A DNA stretch of 5,652 bases from Prevotellaceae bacterium (lineage in GTDB: Bacteria > Bacteroidota > Bacteroidia > Bacteroidales > UBA932): the NCBI GenBank assembly GCA_031288885.1, contig JAITQP010000148.1:1-5652 (forward strand). Reading direction: 5' to 3'. Each line of letters starts with the position of its first letter. Position 1 is the stretch's first letter. Position numbers and translations under genes: made by a program. The notes beneath the pieces are model-generated. The model saw nothing but the letters and a program-made list of their open reading frames with translations. It searched no databases and was not told where the DNA came from. Positions 1-5,652 of this stretch are shown here, piece after piece.

Positions 1-23
1 CTATTTTTTGAGAAACAAATTTT

Positions 24-800
24 TTATGTTTTTTTTACCAAGTTCACGCTCATTTTTTCGGCTATAAGGGAGGAGATGCTTTCGCGGAAGGCCGGCGCGG
101 GAATTTTTTGTACCACCTCGTCGGCAAAGCCAAGCAACAGCAGCTGCTGCGCCTCAAGCAAGCCCACGCCGCGCGAGCGCAGGTAGAAGAGCGCCTCGCT
201 GCTGAGCTGCCCCACGGTGGCGCCATGGCTACACTTAACGTCGTCGGCGTAGATTTCGAGCTGGGGCTGCACGTGGGCGCGGGCGGCTTCGCTCAGGAGC
301 AGCGTTTTGCACGACTGGCGGGCGTCGGTGCGCTGGGCGTTCTGCGCCACCGTTACGCGCCCGTCAAAGCTTACCTCCGCGCTGCCGCCCACCACCTGCC
401 GGAACAGCTGCTCGCTGCGGCACGCCGCGGCAACGTGGTTAACGGCAATGCTCGCCTGCCGCTTCTGCGAAAGGGCGGCGGCGCTGAAGCCAAAAATGCC
501 GCACTCTGCGCGCTCGCCCAGCAAGTCCACGCGCACGCTTTGCTCCGTTTCGCCGTCCTCCAGCGCAAACAGGAAAAGGTTGACGCAGCTCTCCTCCGCC
601 TGCGATACGCAGAGCTGCACGCTGCGGTAGCCTGCGTGCAGCAGCAGCAAATCCAGCCGCCCCTGCTGCAGCACCTCTATGCGCAAGCCTGACGGAATAT
701 CGCCCTGCGGCGCCAGCGCGAGCGCCTGCCCCGCGCCAACGCGCAAAATGTTGCCTCGTAGGTGGCGGGTAATATCGGCTTGAACTATGTTGATTGGCAT
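24..800 (-). CDS. sufD: Short SufD-family Fe-S cluster assembly protein
   Basis: SufD is a scaffold subunit of the cytosolic SufBCD complex, which builds Fe-S clusters with the SufC ATPase. The C-terminal third is diagnostic: residues 178-197 carry the SufB/SufD signature (QPQLEIYADDVKCSHGATVG), including Cys190 and His192, equivalent to the conserved CSH site that in E. coli SufD (Cys358/His360) lies at the SufB-SufD interface. The following segment (EALFYLRSRG, then LLLLGFADEV) is the usual helical C-terminus, so this end is complete. Residues about 35-150 are beta-rich, as expected for the SufBD beta-helix core, and NHVAAACRSEQLFRQVV (121-137) matches the region before the last strands. 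The protein is odd for its length: typical SufD is about 420-450 aa, and here the N-terminal helical domain is absent. ATG at 800 has no clear Shine-Dalgarno. It follows the lipoprotein gene by 23 nt on the same strand, so the two are probably co-transcribed. SufD is favoured over SufB by length and context. Confidence 0.88.
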   Translation of the reverse strand: MPINIVQADITRHLRGNILRVGAGQALALAPQGDIPSGLRIEVLQQGRLDLLLLHAGYRSVQLCVSQAEESCVNLFLFALEDGETEQSVRVDLLGERAECGIFGFSAAALSQKRQASIAVNHVAAACRSEQLFRQVVGGSAEVSFDGRVTVAQNAQRTDARQSCKTLLLSEAARAHVQPQLEIYADDVKCSHGATVGQLSSEALFYLRSRGVGLLEAQQLLLLGFADEVVQKIPAPAFRESISSLIAEKMSVNLVKKT

Positions 801-823
801 GAAACTTTGTTTAGTGGCTGCCG

Positions 824-1603
824 TCAGCTCTTCTCCATCACCAAAATGGGCTTGTCGAACGTGTACTCCGTCATTTCGTCGGGCATGCTGACGGGGAGCA
901 GCGAGTAAATGGTAAGCGTGTTGTCCTGTATTCTCCAGCCGTAAAAGTCGCCGTGCTGATCGTTGGAAAGGTATATCAGGTCTTCGGTTGAGTAGGTGTT
1001 GCAGCTGCCGTTGTAGCAGAGCGCGTAGCGCGTAAAGTCGGGGCTATGGGCCACGTAGCCGTTGCTGCGAAGCACAATGCGGTAGGGCTCGGCGGCGCTT
1101 GTTACCGTGTACGTTCCGGAAATCAGCGCTTGGTTGAGGAGCGTTGGGAACGCTTCGGGCGCTTCGGCATCTTCGGCAGGCGGCACGCGCTCCGGCGGCA
1201 CCTTTACGTAGCGCCACGTCTCCGGCGAAAACCCGTTGCTGAGCACCAGCAGGCTATCGCCCACTATTTTGATAATCGCCTCCTCGTTTCCGTCCAAATC
1301 GGACACCTGCAAAGCGTCTCCCACGGGCAGGTAGGTGTAGGAGAGCGTTATCATATCCACCTGTCCGTTTAGCGCCAGCAGCGTGCAAGAATCTTGCCTG
1401 AAAAGAAGCTCCGTGTAGGGCGGATAATCCTTCAGCCGCCGTATTGATTTTGCTTGCGCAATCTGCTCCAGCACGTCAGAGCACACCCAGCTGCCCTCTA
1501 TATTCTTCCCCACAACCTGCCGCACGGGTCTCGACGATGGTTTACAACCTGCCAATAGTAGCGTGCAGCAGCAGATGAGCAGCCAAATCTTATTTACTAT
1601 CAT
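824..1603 (-). CDS. Lipoprotein with two lipocalin-like halves, function unknown
   Basis: This is a predicted lipoprotein. The N-terminus has a lysine, a hydrophobic stretch and a canonical lipobox LLAGC, giving lipidated Cys20 and a mature chain of 240 residues. The mature part reads as two similar beta-rich halves. Residues about 35-135 start with IEGSW and end with TWRYVKV. Residues about 160-257 start with LISGTYTVT and end with YTFDKPILVMEK. They are joined by a Pro/Glu/Ala-rich linker (about 136-152, PPERVPPAEDAEAPE). The opening G-x-W/Y motif, with repeated short strands and turns, resembles the lipocalin-like domains common in Bacteroidetes lipoproteins; this is inferred from pattern only. 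Cys41/Cys73 and Cys196/Cys201 could form one disulfide in each half. ATG at 1603 is supported by AGGA four bases upstream and by the immediate signal peptide. It is the first gene of a leftward unit whose next gene is sufD, 23 nt away; no functional link between the two is evident. The specific role is unknown. Confidence 0.82.
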   Translation of the reverse strand: MIVNKIWLLICCCTLLLAGCKPSSRPVRQVVGKNIEGSWVCSDVLEQIAQAKSIRRLKDYPPYTELLFRQDSCTLLALNGQVDMITLSYTYLPVGDALQVSDLDGNEEAIIKIVGDSLLVLSNGFSPETWRYVKVPPERVPPAEDAEAPEAFPTLLNQALISGTYTVTSAAEPYRIVLRSNGYVAHSPDFTRYALCYNGSCNTYSTEDLIYLSNDQHGDFYGWRIQDNTLTIYSLLPVSMPDEMTEYTFDKPILVMEKS

Positions 1604-1607
1604 TTTT

Positions 1608-1611
1608 TCCT
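1608..1611 (-). promoter_or_regulatory. Ribosome binding site of the lipoprotein gene
   Basis: On the minus strand the bases before the ATG at 1603 read GCAGGAAAAAATG. This puts AGGA four bases from the start codon. It is the clearest Shine-Dalgarno-like site in the window and supports this start. The spacing is slightly tight, and purine-rich AT tracts are common here, so it could be chance. Confidence 0.4.
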
Positions 1612-1673
1612 GCGTTTAAGTTATTAGCCTGCTTACATTCTGGCTGATATTATTACCAAAAGTCGCTAATTAT

Positions 1674-1693
1674 TTGGACATAAAAAAATCCAA
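1674..1693. repeat. Short inverted repeat in the divergent intergenic region
   Basis: TTGGA at 1674-1678 is repeated inverted as TCCAA at 1689-1693, with a 10-nt A-rich spacer. It ends one base before the predicted -33 element of the plus-strand promoter (TTG 1694-1696) and lies between the two divergent genes. It could therefore be an operator for a dimeric regulator of either gene. Five-base arms are short and could arise by chance in AT-rich DNA. Confidence 0.25.
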
Positions 1694-1724
1694 TTGCTCA
1701 GGTAAAAAGTTTTGCGTACTTTTG
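1694..1724 (+). promoter_or_regulatory. Bacteroidetes-type promoter for the beta-helix gene
   Basis: TTG at 1694-1696 is followed after exactly 20 nt by TACTTTTG at 1717-1724. This is a full match to the -7 consensus TAnnTTTG used by the primary sigma factor of Bacteroidetes, with a -33 TTG core at an acceptable distance. Transcription would start near 1729-1731, giving a leader of about 35 nt before the ATG at 1766. No clear Shine-Dalgarno is present in that leader, which is usual for the phylum. A small dyad, TTAAT at 1736-1740 and ATTAA at 1743-1747, lies in the leader. Confidence 0.65.
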
Positions 1725-1765
1725 GGTGTTAGTAATTAATGAATTAAAACTTATCAACAGATAGT

Positions 1766-3178
1766 ATGCAGCTTTTGGGAAAACATAAATGGCGCTGCTT
1801 TTCACTCGCGCTGCTTGCGCTCGCCGCGCGCTGCCAGCCGCAGGAGTTTGTTTCGGACAGCGCGGCAACGCTGCGCTTTTCGAGCGACACGCTGCGCTTC
1901 GACACCATCTTCTCGCCCTTGGGCTCCACCACGTTTTCGTGCAAGGTTTACAACACCGGCGACAAAAATTTGCTCTTTGACGAGGTGCGGCTGCGCGATG
2001 CGGACGCATCGCCGTTCCGCATGAACGTTGACGGGCGCGCGGGCTACAGCGTGGGCAACGTTAAGCTGGCAAGGAAAGATAGCCTTTTCATTTTTCTTGA
2101 GGTGAAGACAAGCAGCAAAACGCTTCTGCTCACCGACGCCGTGGTGTTTGTGGCGAACGGCGTGGAGCTGGCGAGCCGGCTCGAGGTGGTGGCCTACGGG
2201 CAAAACGCCGTGGTGCTTAACGGAGACACCACGCTGCGCGAAGACTACACGTTTACGGCCGACCAGCCCTACATCCTGAACGGCGTGGTAACGGTAGCGA
2301 GCAACGTAACCGTAACCGTTGCTGCCGGAGCAAAGCTGTACTTTGGCGCAAAGGCGGGCGTTGACGTGAGCGGCACGCTCGCGGCGCTGGGAACGCCGGA
2401 AAATCCCTGCGTATTCTCCTTTCCGCGCTACAGCGACCCGTGGTATAGCGACGCTGCGGGGCAGTGGAGGGGCGTTAGCATTTCCTCAGGCGGGCGTGCA
2501 GACGTGCGCCACGCACGGGTACGGGGAGCCGAGTGCGCCTTTGCGGTAGGCGATACGCTGGGCGAGGACGGCGGCGTGCAGCTGGCGCTGAGGAATTCGC
2601 TGGTGGAGTACGCCGACGTTGGGCTGCGGGTGAGCGGCGGCAAGGTCAACATCGACAACTGCCTCTTTGCCGGTCACCTCAGCAACGCTGCGCTGGTGGA
2701 GGGCGGCGGCTGCAACGTTTACCACTGCACCTTTGCCTCCGGCGCCTACCGCGGCGCGCTGGTTGCGCTGCAAAACTACCGCCTGCGCGAAAAGGGGAAG
2801 TTCAGCTACGACACCGTACCCGCGCCGCTGGAGGCGTACATCGCCAACAGCATTATCTACGGGAAGAATGCAAGCGAGCTTCGCGTGCGCGAGCAAAAGG
2901 GGCAGGCTGCCATGCGCTTTACGCTGGAGCGCTGTTTGGTGAAACTTGACGAGGGCTACGATTTGAGCGACCGCGAGCGTTACGCGGACGTTACAACCAA
3001 CGACCCAATGTTTAGGGACGCCGCAAAAAATGATTTCCACCTATCGGAAAAATCGCCCGCCATCAACGCCGGATTGGACAGCATTGCGACGGAATACGCT
3101 GTAGACGCCGATGGATATGACCGGAAAATTTTACACGATACAAGCTTGGGGTGCTATGCGTACAGGCCGGAAAAATAG
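1766..3178 (+). CDS. Secreted right-handed beta-helix protein, probable surface (lipo)protein
   Basis: A 470-aa exported protein of a type common in Bacteroidetes. The N-terminus is basic (K7, K9, R10) followed by a hydrophobic run (FSLALLALAA, 12-21). Cys23 is where family members have their lipid-anchored Cys, but the preceding residues are A-A-R, so the lipobox is poor and signal peptidase I cleavage is an alternative. Residues about 36-145 look like an Ig-like domain of the HYDIN/ASPM type: LRFDTIF at 43-49, then GSTT, a KVYNTGDKNL stretch and SPFRMNVDG at 82-90. From about 168 to 435 come short beta-turns typical of a parallel beta-helix (VTVAAGAKLYFG, GQWRGVSISSGG, NIDNCLFAG, VYHCTFASG, IANSIIYG). 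The end has the usual closing motif DFHLSEKSPAINAG (423-436) and a final DADGYDR...LGCYAY segment. It carries no obvious polysaccharide-lyase catalytic set that I can recognise, so binding or structural roles are equally likely. Its last bases overlap the next gene. Confidence 0.88.
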   Translation: MQLLGKHKWRCFSLALLALAARCQPQEFVSDSAATLRFSSDTLRFDTIFSPLGSTTFSCKVYNTGDKNLLFDEVRLRDADASPFRMNVDGRAGYSVGNVKLARKDSLFIFLEVKTSSKTLLLTDAVVFVANGVELASRLEVVAYGQNAVVLNGDTTLREDYTFTADQPYILNGVVTVASNVTVTVAAGAKLYFGAKAGVDVSGTLAALGTPENPCVFSFPRYSDPWYSDAAGQWRGVSISSGGRADVRHARVRGAECAFAVGDTLGEDGGVQLALRNSLVEYADVGLRVSGGKVNIDNCLFAGHLSNAALVEGGGCNVYHCTFASGAYRGALVALQNYRLREKGKFSYDTVPAPLEAYIANSIIYGKNASELRVREQKGQAAMRFTLERCLVKLDEGYDLSDRERYADVTTNDPMFRDAAKNDFHLSEKSPAINAGLDSIATEYAVDADGYDRKILHDTSLGCYAYRPEK

Positions 3179-4226
3179 CGTAACCCTCCTTGCAGGCTTT
3201 TTGGGGGCGCTGCTGCTGTGCCTCCTTGCGCAGAACGTGGCCGCCCCTGCGCAGGTGCGACCGCGCGCCGCCGGAGACCTGCGGATAATGTTCTACAACC
3301 TCGAAAATTTTTTCTCGCCCTTTGCCGATAGCCTCAACCCGCAAAAGGAGTTTGCCGAAAACGCCCCGCGCCGCTGGACGTGGGAGCGCTTCACCAAAAA
3401 AACCACCGACATTTTCAAGGTCATTGTAGCGGTGGGTGGCGTTACTCCACCCGACCTGATTGGGGTGTGCGAGGTCGAAAACCGGTTTGTGCTCAACAGA
3501 ATTACGCAGGAAACCCCGCTGGCAAAGTTTCCCTACGGCGTTGTCCACCACAACTCGCCCGATACGCGGGGGATAGACGTGGGGCTAATTTACAACAGGG
3601 AGACGTTTCAGCTGATGGGGAGCAAGTTTGTGGAGGTTACGCTCCCGAGCGGACGCGCCACGCGCGAAATCCTGCTGGCAAAAGGCGTGGTGAACGAGCT
3701 CGACACGCTGCACGTCGTGGTGTGCCACCTGCCCTCAAAGTACGGCGGCGAGGTGGCCTCCGAGGGCGGGCGCATGGCGGCTGCCGAGGCGCTGCGCCGC
3801 ATGGCCGACTCTATCCTGACGGGCTCGCCCACCGCCAACCTCATTATCATGGGCGACTTTAACGACACCCCCGACAGCCGCTGCATCGCCGAAGGGCTGG
3901 GCGCCTCGACCAACCTCAACGGCGCTGCGCCCGACAGCCTCTACAACCTCGCCCTCCCGCTCCACAACGCCGACGTGGGCAGCATAAAGTTTCAGGGGAA
4001 GTGGGAGCTGATTGACCTGTTTTTTGTGTCGGGGAATTTGCTCAACAAAAATTCGCCGATATACTGCCTGCCGACGGACTACTACATTTTCTCCATGCCC
4101 TTTCTGCTTGAGCCGGACGACGCCTACACCGGCAGCAAGCCCCGCCGCACCTACAACGGCTTCCGCTACGCGGGCGGCGTCAGCGACCACCTGCCGGCAG
4201 CGCTGGATGTGCGAAAAGGGTATTAA
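3156..4226 (+). CDS. Exported endonuclease/exonuclease/phosphatase (EEP) family protein
   Basis: A metal-dependent phosphoesterase of the DNase I/EEP fold, 356 aa from the start chosen here. All family motifs appear in order: MFYNLEN with Asn48; GVCEVEN with the metal-binding Glu106; RGIDVGLIYN at 138-147 with Asp141; VVCHLPSKYGG with His191; IMGDFNDTPDS with Asp234 and Asn236; and the terminal GVSDHLPA with the Asp344/His345 pair. The active site therefore looks intact. Substrate (nucleic acid, sugar phosphate or phospholipid) cannot be read from sequence. ATG 3156 is preferred because it is followed at once by a signal peptide: basic RTGRK, then a hydrophobic run to about residue 26 and AAPAQ as a possible cleavage region. 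An in-frame ATG at 3111 would add 15 polar residues before it. The gene overlaps the beta-helix gene by 23 nt, which suggests translational coupling, and both products are predicted to be exported. There is no lipobox. Confidence 0.9.
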   Translation: MRTGRKNSVTLLAGFLGALLLCLLAQNVAAPAQVRPRAAGDLRIMFYNLENFFSPFADSLNPQKEFAENAPRRWTWERFTKKTTDIFKVIVAVGGVTPPDLIGVCEVENRFVLNRITQETPLAKFPYGVVHHNSPDTRGIDVGLIYNRETFQLMGSKFVEVTLPSGRATREILLAKGVVNELDTLHVVVCHLPSKYGGEVASEGGRMAAAEALRRMADSILTGSPTANLIIMGDFNDTPDSRCIAEGLGASTNLNGAAPDSLYNLALPLHNADVGSIKFQGKWELIDLFFVSGNLLNKNSPIYCLPTDYYIFSMPFLLEPDDAYTGSKPRRTYNGFRYAGGVSDHLPAALDVRKGY

Positions 4227-4230
4227 GGGG

Positions 4231-4261
4231 TTGGATGGCGTTTTGAAAATCGCTACCTTTG
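4231..4261 (+). promoter_or_regulatory. Bacteroidetes-type promoter for ilvA
   Basis: TTG at 4231-4233 is followed after 20 nt by TACCTTTG at 4254-4261, a full match to TAnnTTTG. The spacing is identical to that of the promoter before the beta-helix gene. It starts only 4 bases after the stop of the preceding gene, so it is well placed to transcribe ilvA alone. Transcription would begin around 4266-4268 and leave a leader of about 80 nt. Read-through from the upstream genes is also possible, since I see no strong terminator in the gap. Confidence 0.6.
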
Positions 4262-4283
4262 CCTGCTTTTTAGGCGACACGCG

Positions 4284-4313
4284 GCGTGGTTGCATGCATT
4301 GCATCCGGCACGC
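4284..4313 (+). promoter_or_regulatory. Possible stem-loop in the ilvA leader
   Basis: GCGTG (4284-4288) pairs with CACGC (4309-4313), and inside it TGCA (4291-4294) pairs with TGCA (4300-4303) around a 5-nt loop, with an asymmetric bulge between the two stems. A second CACGC copy at 4279-4283 lies directly before the left arm and could pair with it in part, so two alternative folds are possible. The structure ends 34 nt before the ilvA start. No leader peptide rich in Ile, Leu, Val or Thr codons is visible, so classical attenuation is not supported. Confidence 0.3.
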
Positions 4314-4322
4314 TTTGCGCCA

Positions 4323-4343
4323 TTTTCAATTTTCAACGTTCAA
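4323..4343 (+). repeat. Three 7-bp tandem repeats ending just before ilvA
   Basis: Two perfect TTTTCAA units (4323-4329 and 4330-4336) are followed by a variant CGTTCAA (4337-4343), then four bases and the ilvA ATG. The block occupies the place where a Shine-Dalgarno would be and contains none. Its low-structure, A/T-rich nature could help initiation on a leaderless-SD gene. From memory, similar TTTTCAA-type strings occur between genes in other Bacteroidetes; this was not checked. Confidence 0.6.
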
Positions 4344-4347
4344 CTCT

Positions 4348-5595
4348 ATGTACAAACCCCAACTTCGAGATGTTCAAAAAGCCCGCCAGCGCATTAGCAG
4401 CGTAGTGGCGCACACGCCGCTGGCGCAAAACGTGGCGCTGAGCGAGCAGTACTCCGCCACCATCCTGCTCAAGCGGGAAGACCTGCAACGGGTGCGCTCC
4501 TACAAAATTCGCGGCGCGTACAACAAGATTGCCTCGCTGACAAAGCCGCAGCTGGCCGCCGGCGTGGTGTGCGCCAGCGCGGGAAACCACGCGCAGGGCG
4601 TAGCCTTTGCCTGCAACGCGCTGAACATTCGCGGCGCCATCTTCATGCCCACGCCCACGCCTAACCAAAAGGTAAAGCAGGTGAAAATGTTTGGCAAGGA
4701 TAACATCGAAATTATTTTGACGGGCGACACCTTTGACGACGCCTTTGCCTGCGCCGTGAAGTACTGCGACGAGCACAAGCGCACGTTCATTCACCCCTTC
4801 AACGACGAAAAGGTGATAGAGGGGCAGGCTACGGTGGGGCTCGACATCCTGAACGACGCCAGCCAGCCCATCGACTACCTGTTTATCCCCATTGGCGGCG
4901 GCGGGCTCGCGGCGGGCGTGGGGAGCGTTTTCAGAACCATCAGCCCCGACACCAAGATTATCGGCGTGGAGCCGGTGGGCGCAGCCTCCATGAAGGCCTC
5001 GCTGGACGCAGGAAGCATTGTAACGCTCGCGGAAATTGACACCTTTGCGGACGGCGTAGCCGTGCGGCGCGTGGGCGAGCTGACCTTCAACATTTGCAGG
5101 GAAACGCTTGACGACGTTGTGCTGGTGCCCGAGGGGAAAATTTGCTCCACCATCCTGCAGCTCTACAACGAAAGCGCCATCGTGGTGGAGCCTGCGGGCG
5201 GCATAGCCATTTCCGCGCTGGACTTTTACAGGGATAAAATAAAGGGCAAAACCGTGGCGTGCGTGGTGAGCGGCAGCAACAACGACATCACGCGGCTGGA
5301 GGAAATTAAGGAGCGCTCGCTGCTGTACGAGGGGCTGAAGCACTACTTTGTGCTGCGCTTTCCGCAGCGCGCCGGAGCCCTGCGCGAGTTCCTCGACCAC
5401 GTGCTCGGCCCCTCCGACGACATTACGCACTTTGAGTACAAGAAAAAGCACTCCCGCGAAAAGGGCCCCGTGGTCATCGGCATTGAGCTGCGCCAAAAGG
5501 AGGACTTTGAGGGGCTGATTGCCCGCATGAAAGCGCGCGGCATAGTGTACGAGTACCTCAACGAAAAGCCGGATTTGTTTCAGTTTTTGCTGTAA
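4348..5595 (+). CDS. ilvA: Threonine ammonia-lyase, short form with ACT-like domain
   Basis: IlvA is a cytoplasmic PLP enzyme that deaminates L-threonine to 2-oxobutanoate and ammonia, the first committed step to isoleucine. The 415-aa protein has the fold-type II PLP features in order: LKREDLQ then SYKIRGAYNK with the PLP lysine at Lys53; the substrate/PLP loop CASAGNHAQGVA (75-86); MPTPTPNQKVKQVKMFG (100-116); the phosphate-binding glycine loop PIGGGGLAAGVG (181-192); and VVSGSNND (306-313), which holds the pyridine-ring Ser. Residues about 332-415 (YFVLRFPQRAGALREFL to the C-terminus) form a single ACT-like regulatory domain, as in the roughly 420-aa biosynthetic enzymes of B. subtilis and C. 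glutamicum rather than the two-domain 514-aa E. coli IlvA. This suggests isoleucine feedback control. Start 4348 matches the usual N-terminus of the family; an in-frame ATG at 4294 would add 18 unrelated residues. No other ilv gene is in the window. Confidence 0.95.
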   Translation: MYKPQLRDVQKARQRISSVVAHTPLAQNVALSEQYSATILLKREDLQRVRSYKIRGAYNKIASLTKPQLAAGVVCASAGNHAQGVAFACNALNIRGAIFMPTPTPNQKVKQVKMFGKDNIEIILTGDTFDDAFACAVKYCDEHKRTFIHPFNDEKVIEGQATVGLDILNDASQPIDYLFIPIGGGGLAAGVGSVFRTISPDTKIIGVEPVGAASMKASLDAGSIVTLAEIDTFADGVAVRRVGELTFNICRETLDDVVLVPEGKICSTILQLYNESAIVVEPAGGIAISALDFYRDKIKGKTVACVVSGSNNDITRLEEIKERSLLYEGLKHYFVLRFPQRAGALREFLDHVLGPSDDITHFEYKKKHSREKGPVVIGIELRQKEDFEGLIARMKARGIVYEYLNEKPDLFQFLL

Positions 5596-5618
5596 GCTGC
5601 GCGCTTAGGCTACAAAAT

Positions 5619-5640
5619 CTGCCCGAAAGGCAGGACTTTT
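5619..5640 (+). terminator. Rho-independent terminator after ilvA
   Basis: CTGCC (5619-5623) and GGCAG (5629-5633) form a perfect 5-bp GC-rich stem around the loop CGAAA. AAAA at 5614-5617 and TTTT at 5637-5640 flank it and could extend the stem. The T-run is short and three bases away from the stem, so termination may be modest; the A-run on the other side would let it work in both directions. It lies 24 nt after the ilvA stop. Confidence 0.55.
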
Positions 5641-5652
5641 AAGGCTTAGAAG

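Noticed and set aside
138..149. Perfect 12-bp palindrome CAGCAGCTGCTG inside sufD
   Set aside because: It comes from a run of Gln and Leu codons near the C-terminus and is not in a regulatory position.
108..692. Plus-strand open frame of 194 codons across sufD
   Set aside because: The translation is Ala/Leu/Gln/His-rich low complexity, mirroring sufD. The minus-strand reading has the SufD signature.
1657..1664. GACTTTTG on the minus strand as -7 element for the lipoprotein gene
   Set aside because: It matches seven of eight consensus positions counting the free ones, but the first base is wrong and the nearest upstream TTG is 26 nt away, too far for the usual spacing.
1802..2203. Minus-strand and alternative-frame open frames inside the beta-helix gene (also 2486-3040)
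   Set aside because: They have no signal peptide, motif or ribosome site, and lie wholly inside a gene with clear family features.
4261..4275. GCCT/AGGC hairpin as terminator of the EEP-enzyme gene
   Set aside because: The stem is only 4 bp, there is no T-run after it, and it overlaps the predicted start of ilvA transcription.
4294..4347. Earlier in-frame ATG for ilvA, adding 18 residues
   Set aside because: The added residues do not resemble any IlvA N-terminus and would include the tandem repeat and leader stem. The 4348 start gives the standard family beginning.
4333..5496. Long minus-strand open frame (387 codons) opposite ilvA
   Set aside because: It is a shadow of GC-biased codon use in ilvA. 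Its translation is rich in His, Val, Ala and Arg with no recognisable domain, and ilvA is unmistakable on the other strand.

Overview
The window looks like a piece of a Bacteroidetes (Bacteroidales-like) chromosome. Three things point there. All five proteins have their closest recognisable relatives in that phylum: a SufD, a small lipoprotein, a beta-helix surface protein, a secreted endonuclease/phosphatase and a short-form threonine dehydratase. Start codons mostly lack a Shine-Dalgarno sequence. Two intergenic sites match the phylum's own promoter pattern (TTG, about 20 nt, TAnnTTTG). Coding DNA is visibly GC-rich and intergenic DNA AT-rich, which would suit a GC-rich member of the order. 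I cannot name a genus.

Layout. Positions 24-1603 on the minus strand form a two-gene unit transcribed leftwards: a 259-aa lipoprotein with two similar lipocalin-like halves, then after 23 nt a SufD-type Fe-S assembly protein that is unusually short (258 aa). Positions 1-23 are AT-rich sequence after the sufD stop, with no recognisable feature. Positions 1604-1765 are a divergent intergenic region with a good promoter for the plus strand. Plus-strand genes follow: a secreted beta-helix protein (1766-3178), an overlapping exported endonuclease/exonuclease/phosphatase-family enzyme (start probably 3156, end 4226), a 121-nt gap with its own promoter match and a structured leader, and ilvA (4348-5595). 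A hairpin followed by a T-run lies after ilvA, near the window end.

How they fit together. The beta-helix and phosphoesterase-family genes overlap and are probably co-transcribed and translationally coupled; both products are predicted to leave the cytoplasm, so a shared envelope role is plausible but unproven. IlvA makes 2-oxobutanoate for isoleucine synthesis and appears to have its own promoter, so it is probably an adjacent but separate unit. SufD would act with SufB and SufC, which are not in the window.

I found no CRISPR array, transposase, phage gene, tRNA or rRNA, and no clear sign of a wholly new system. The points most worth a second look are the shortened SufD placed behind a lipoprotein gene, the two matching promoters, the ilvA leader with its 7-bp tandem repeat, and the odd lipobox of the beta-helix protein.
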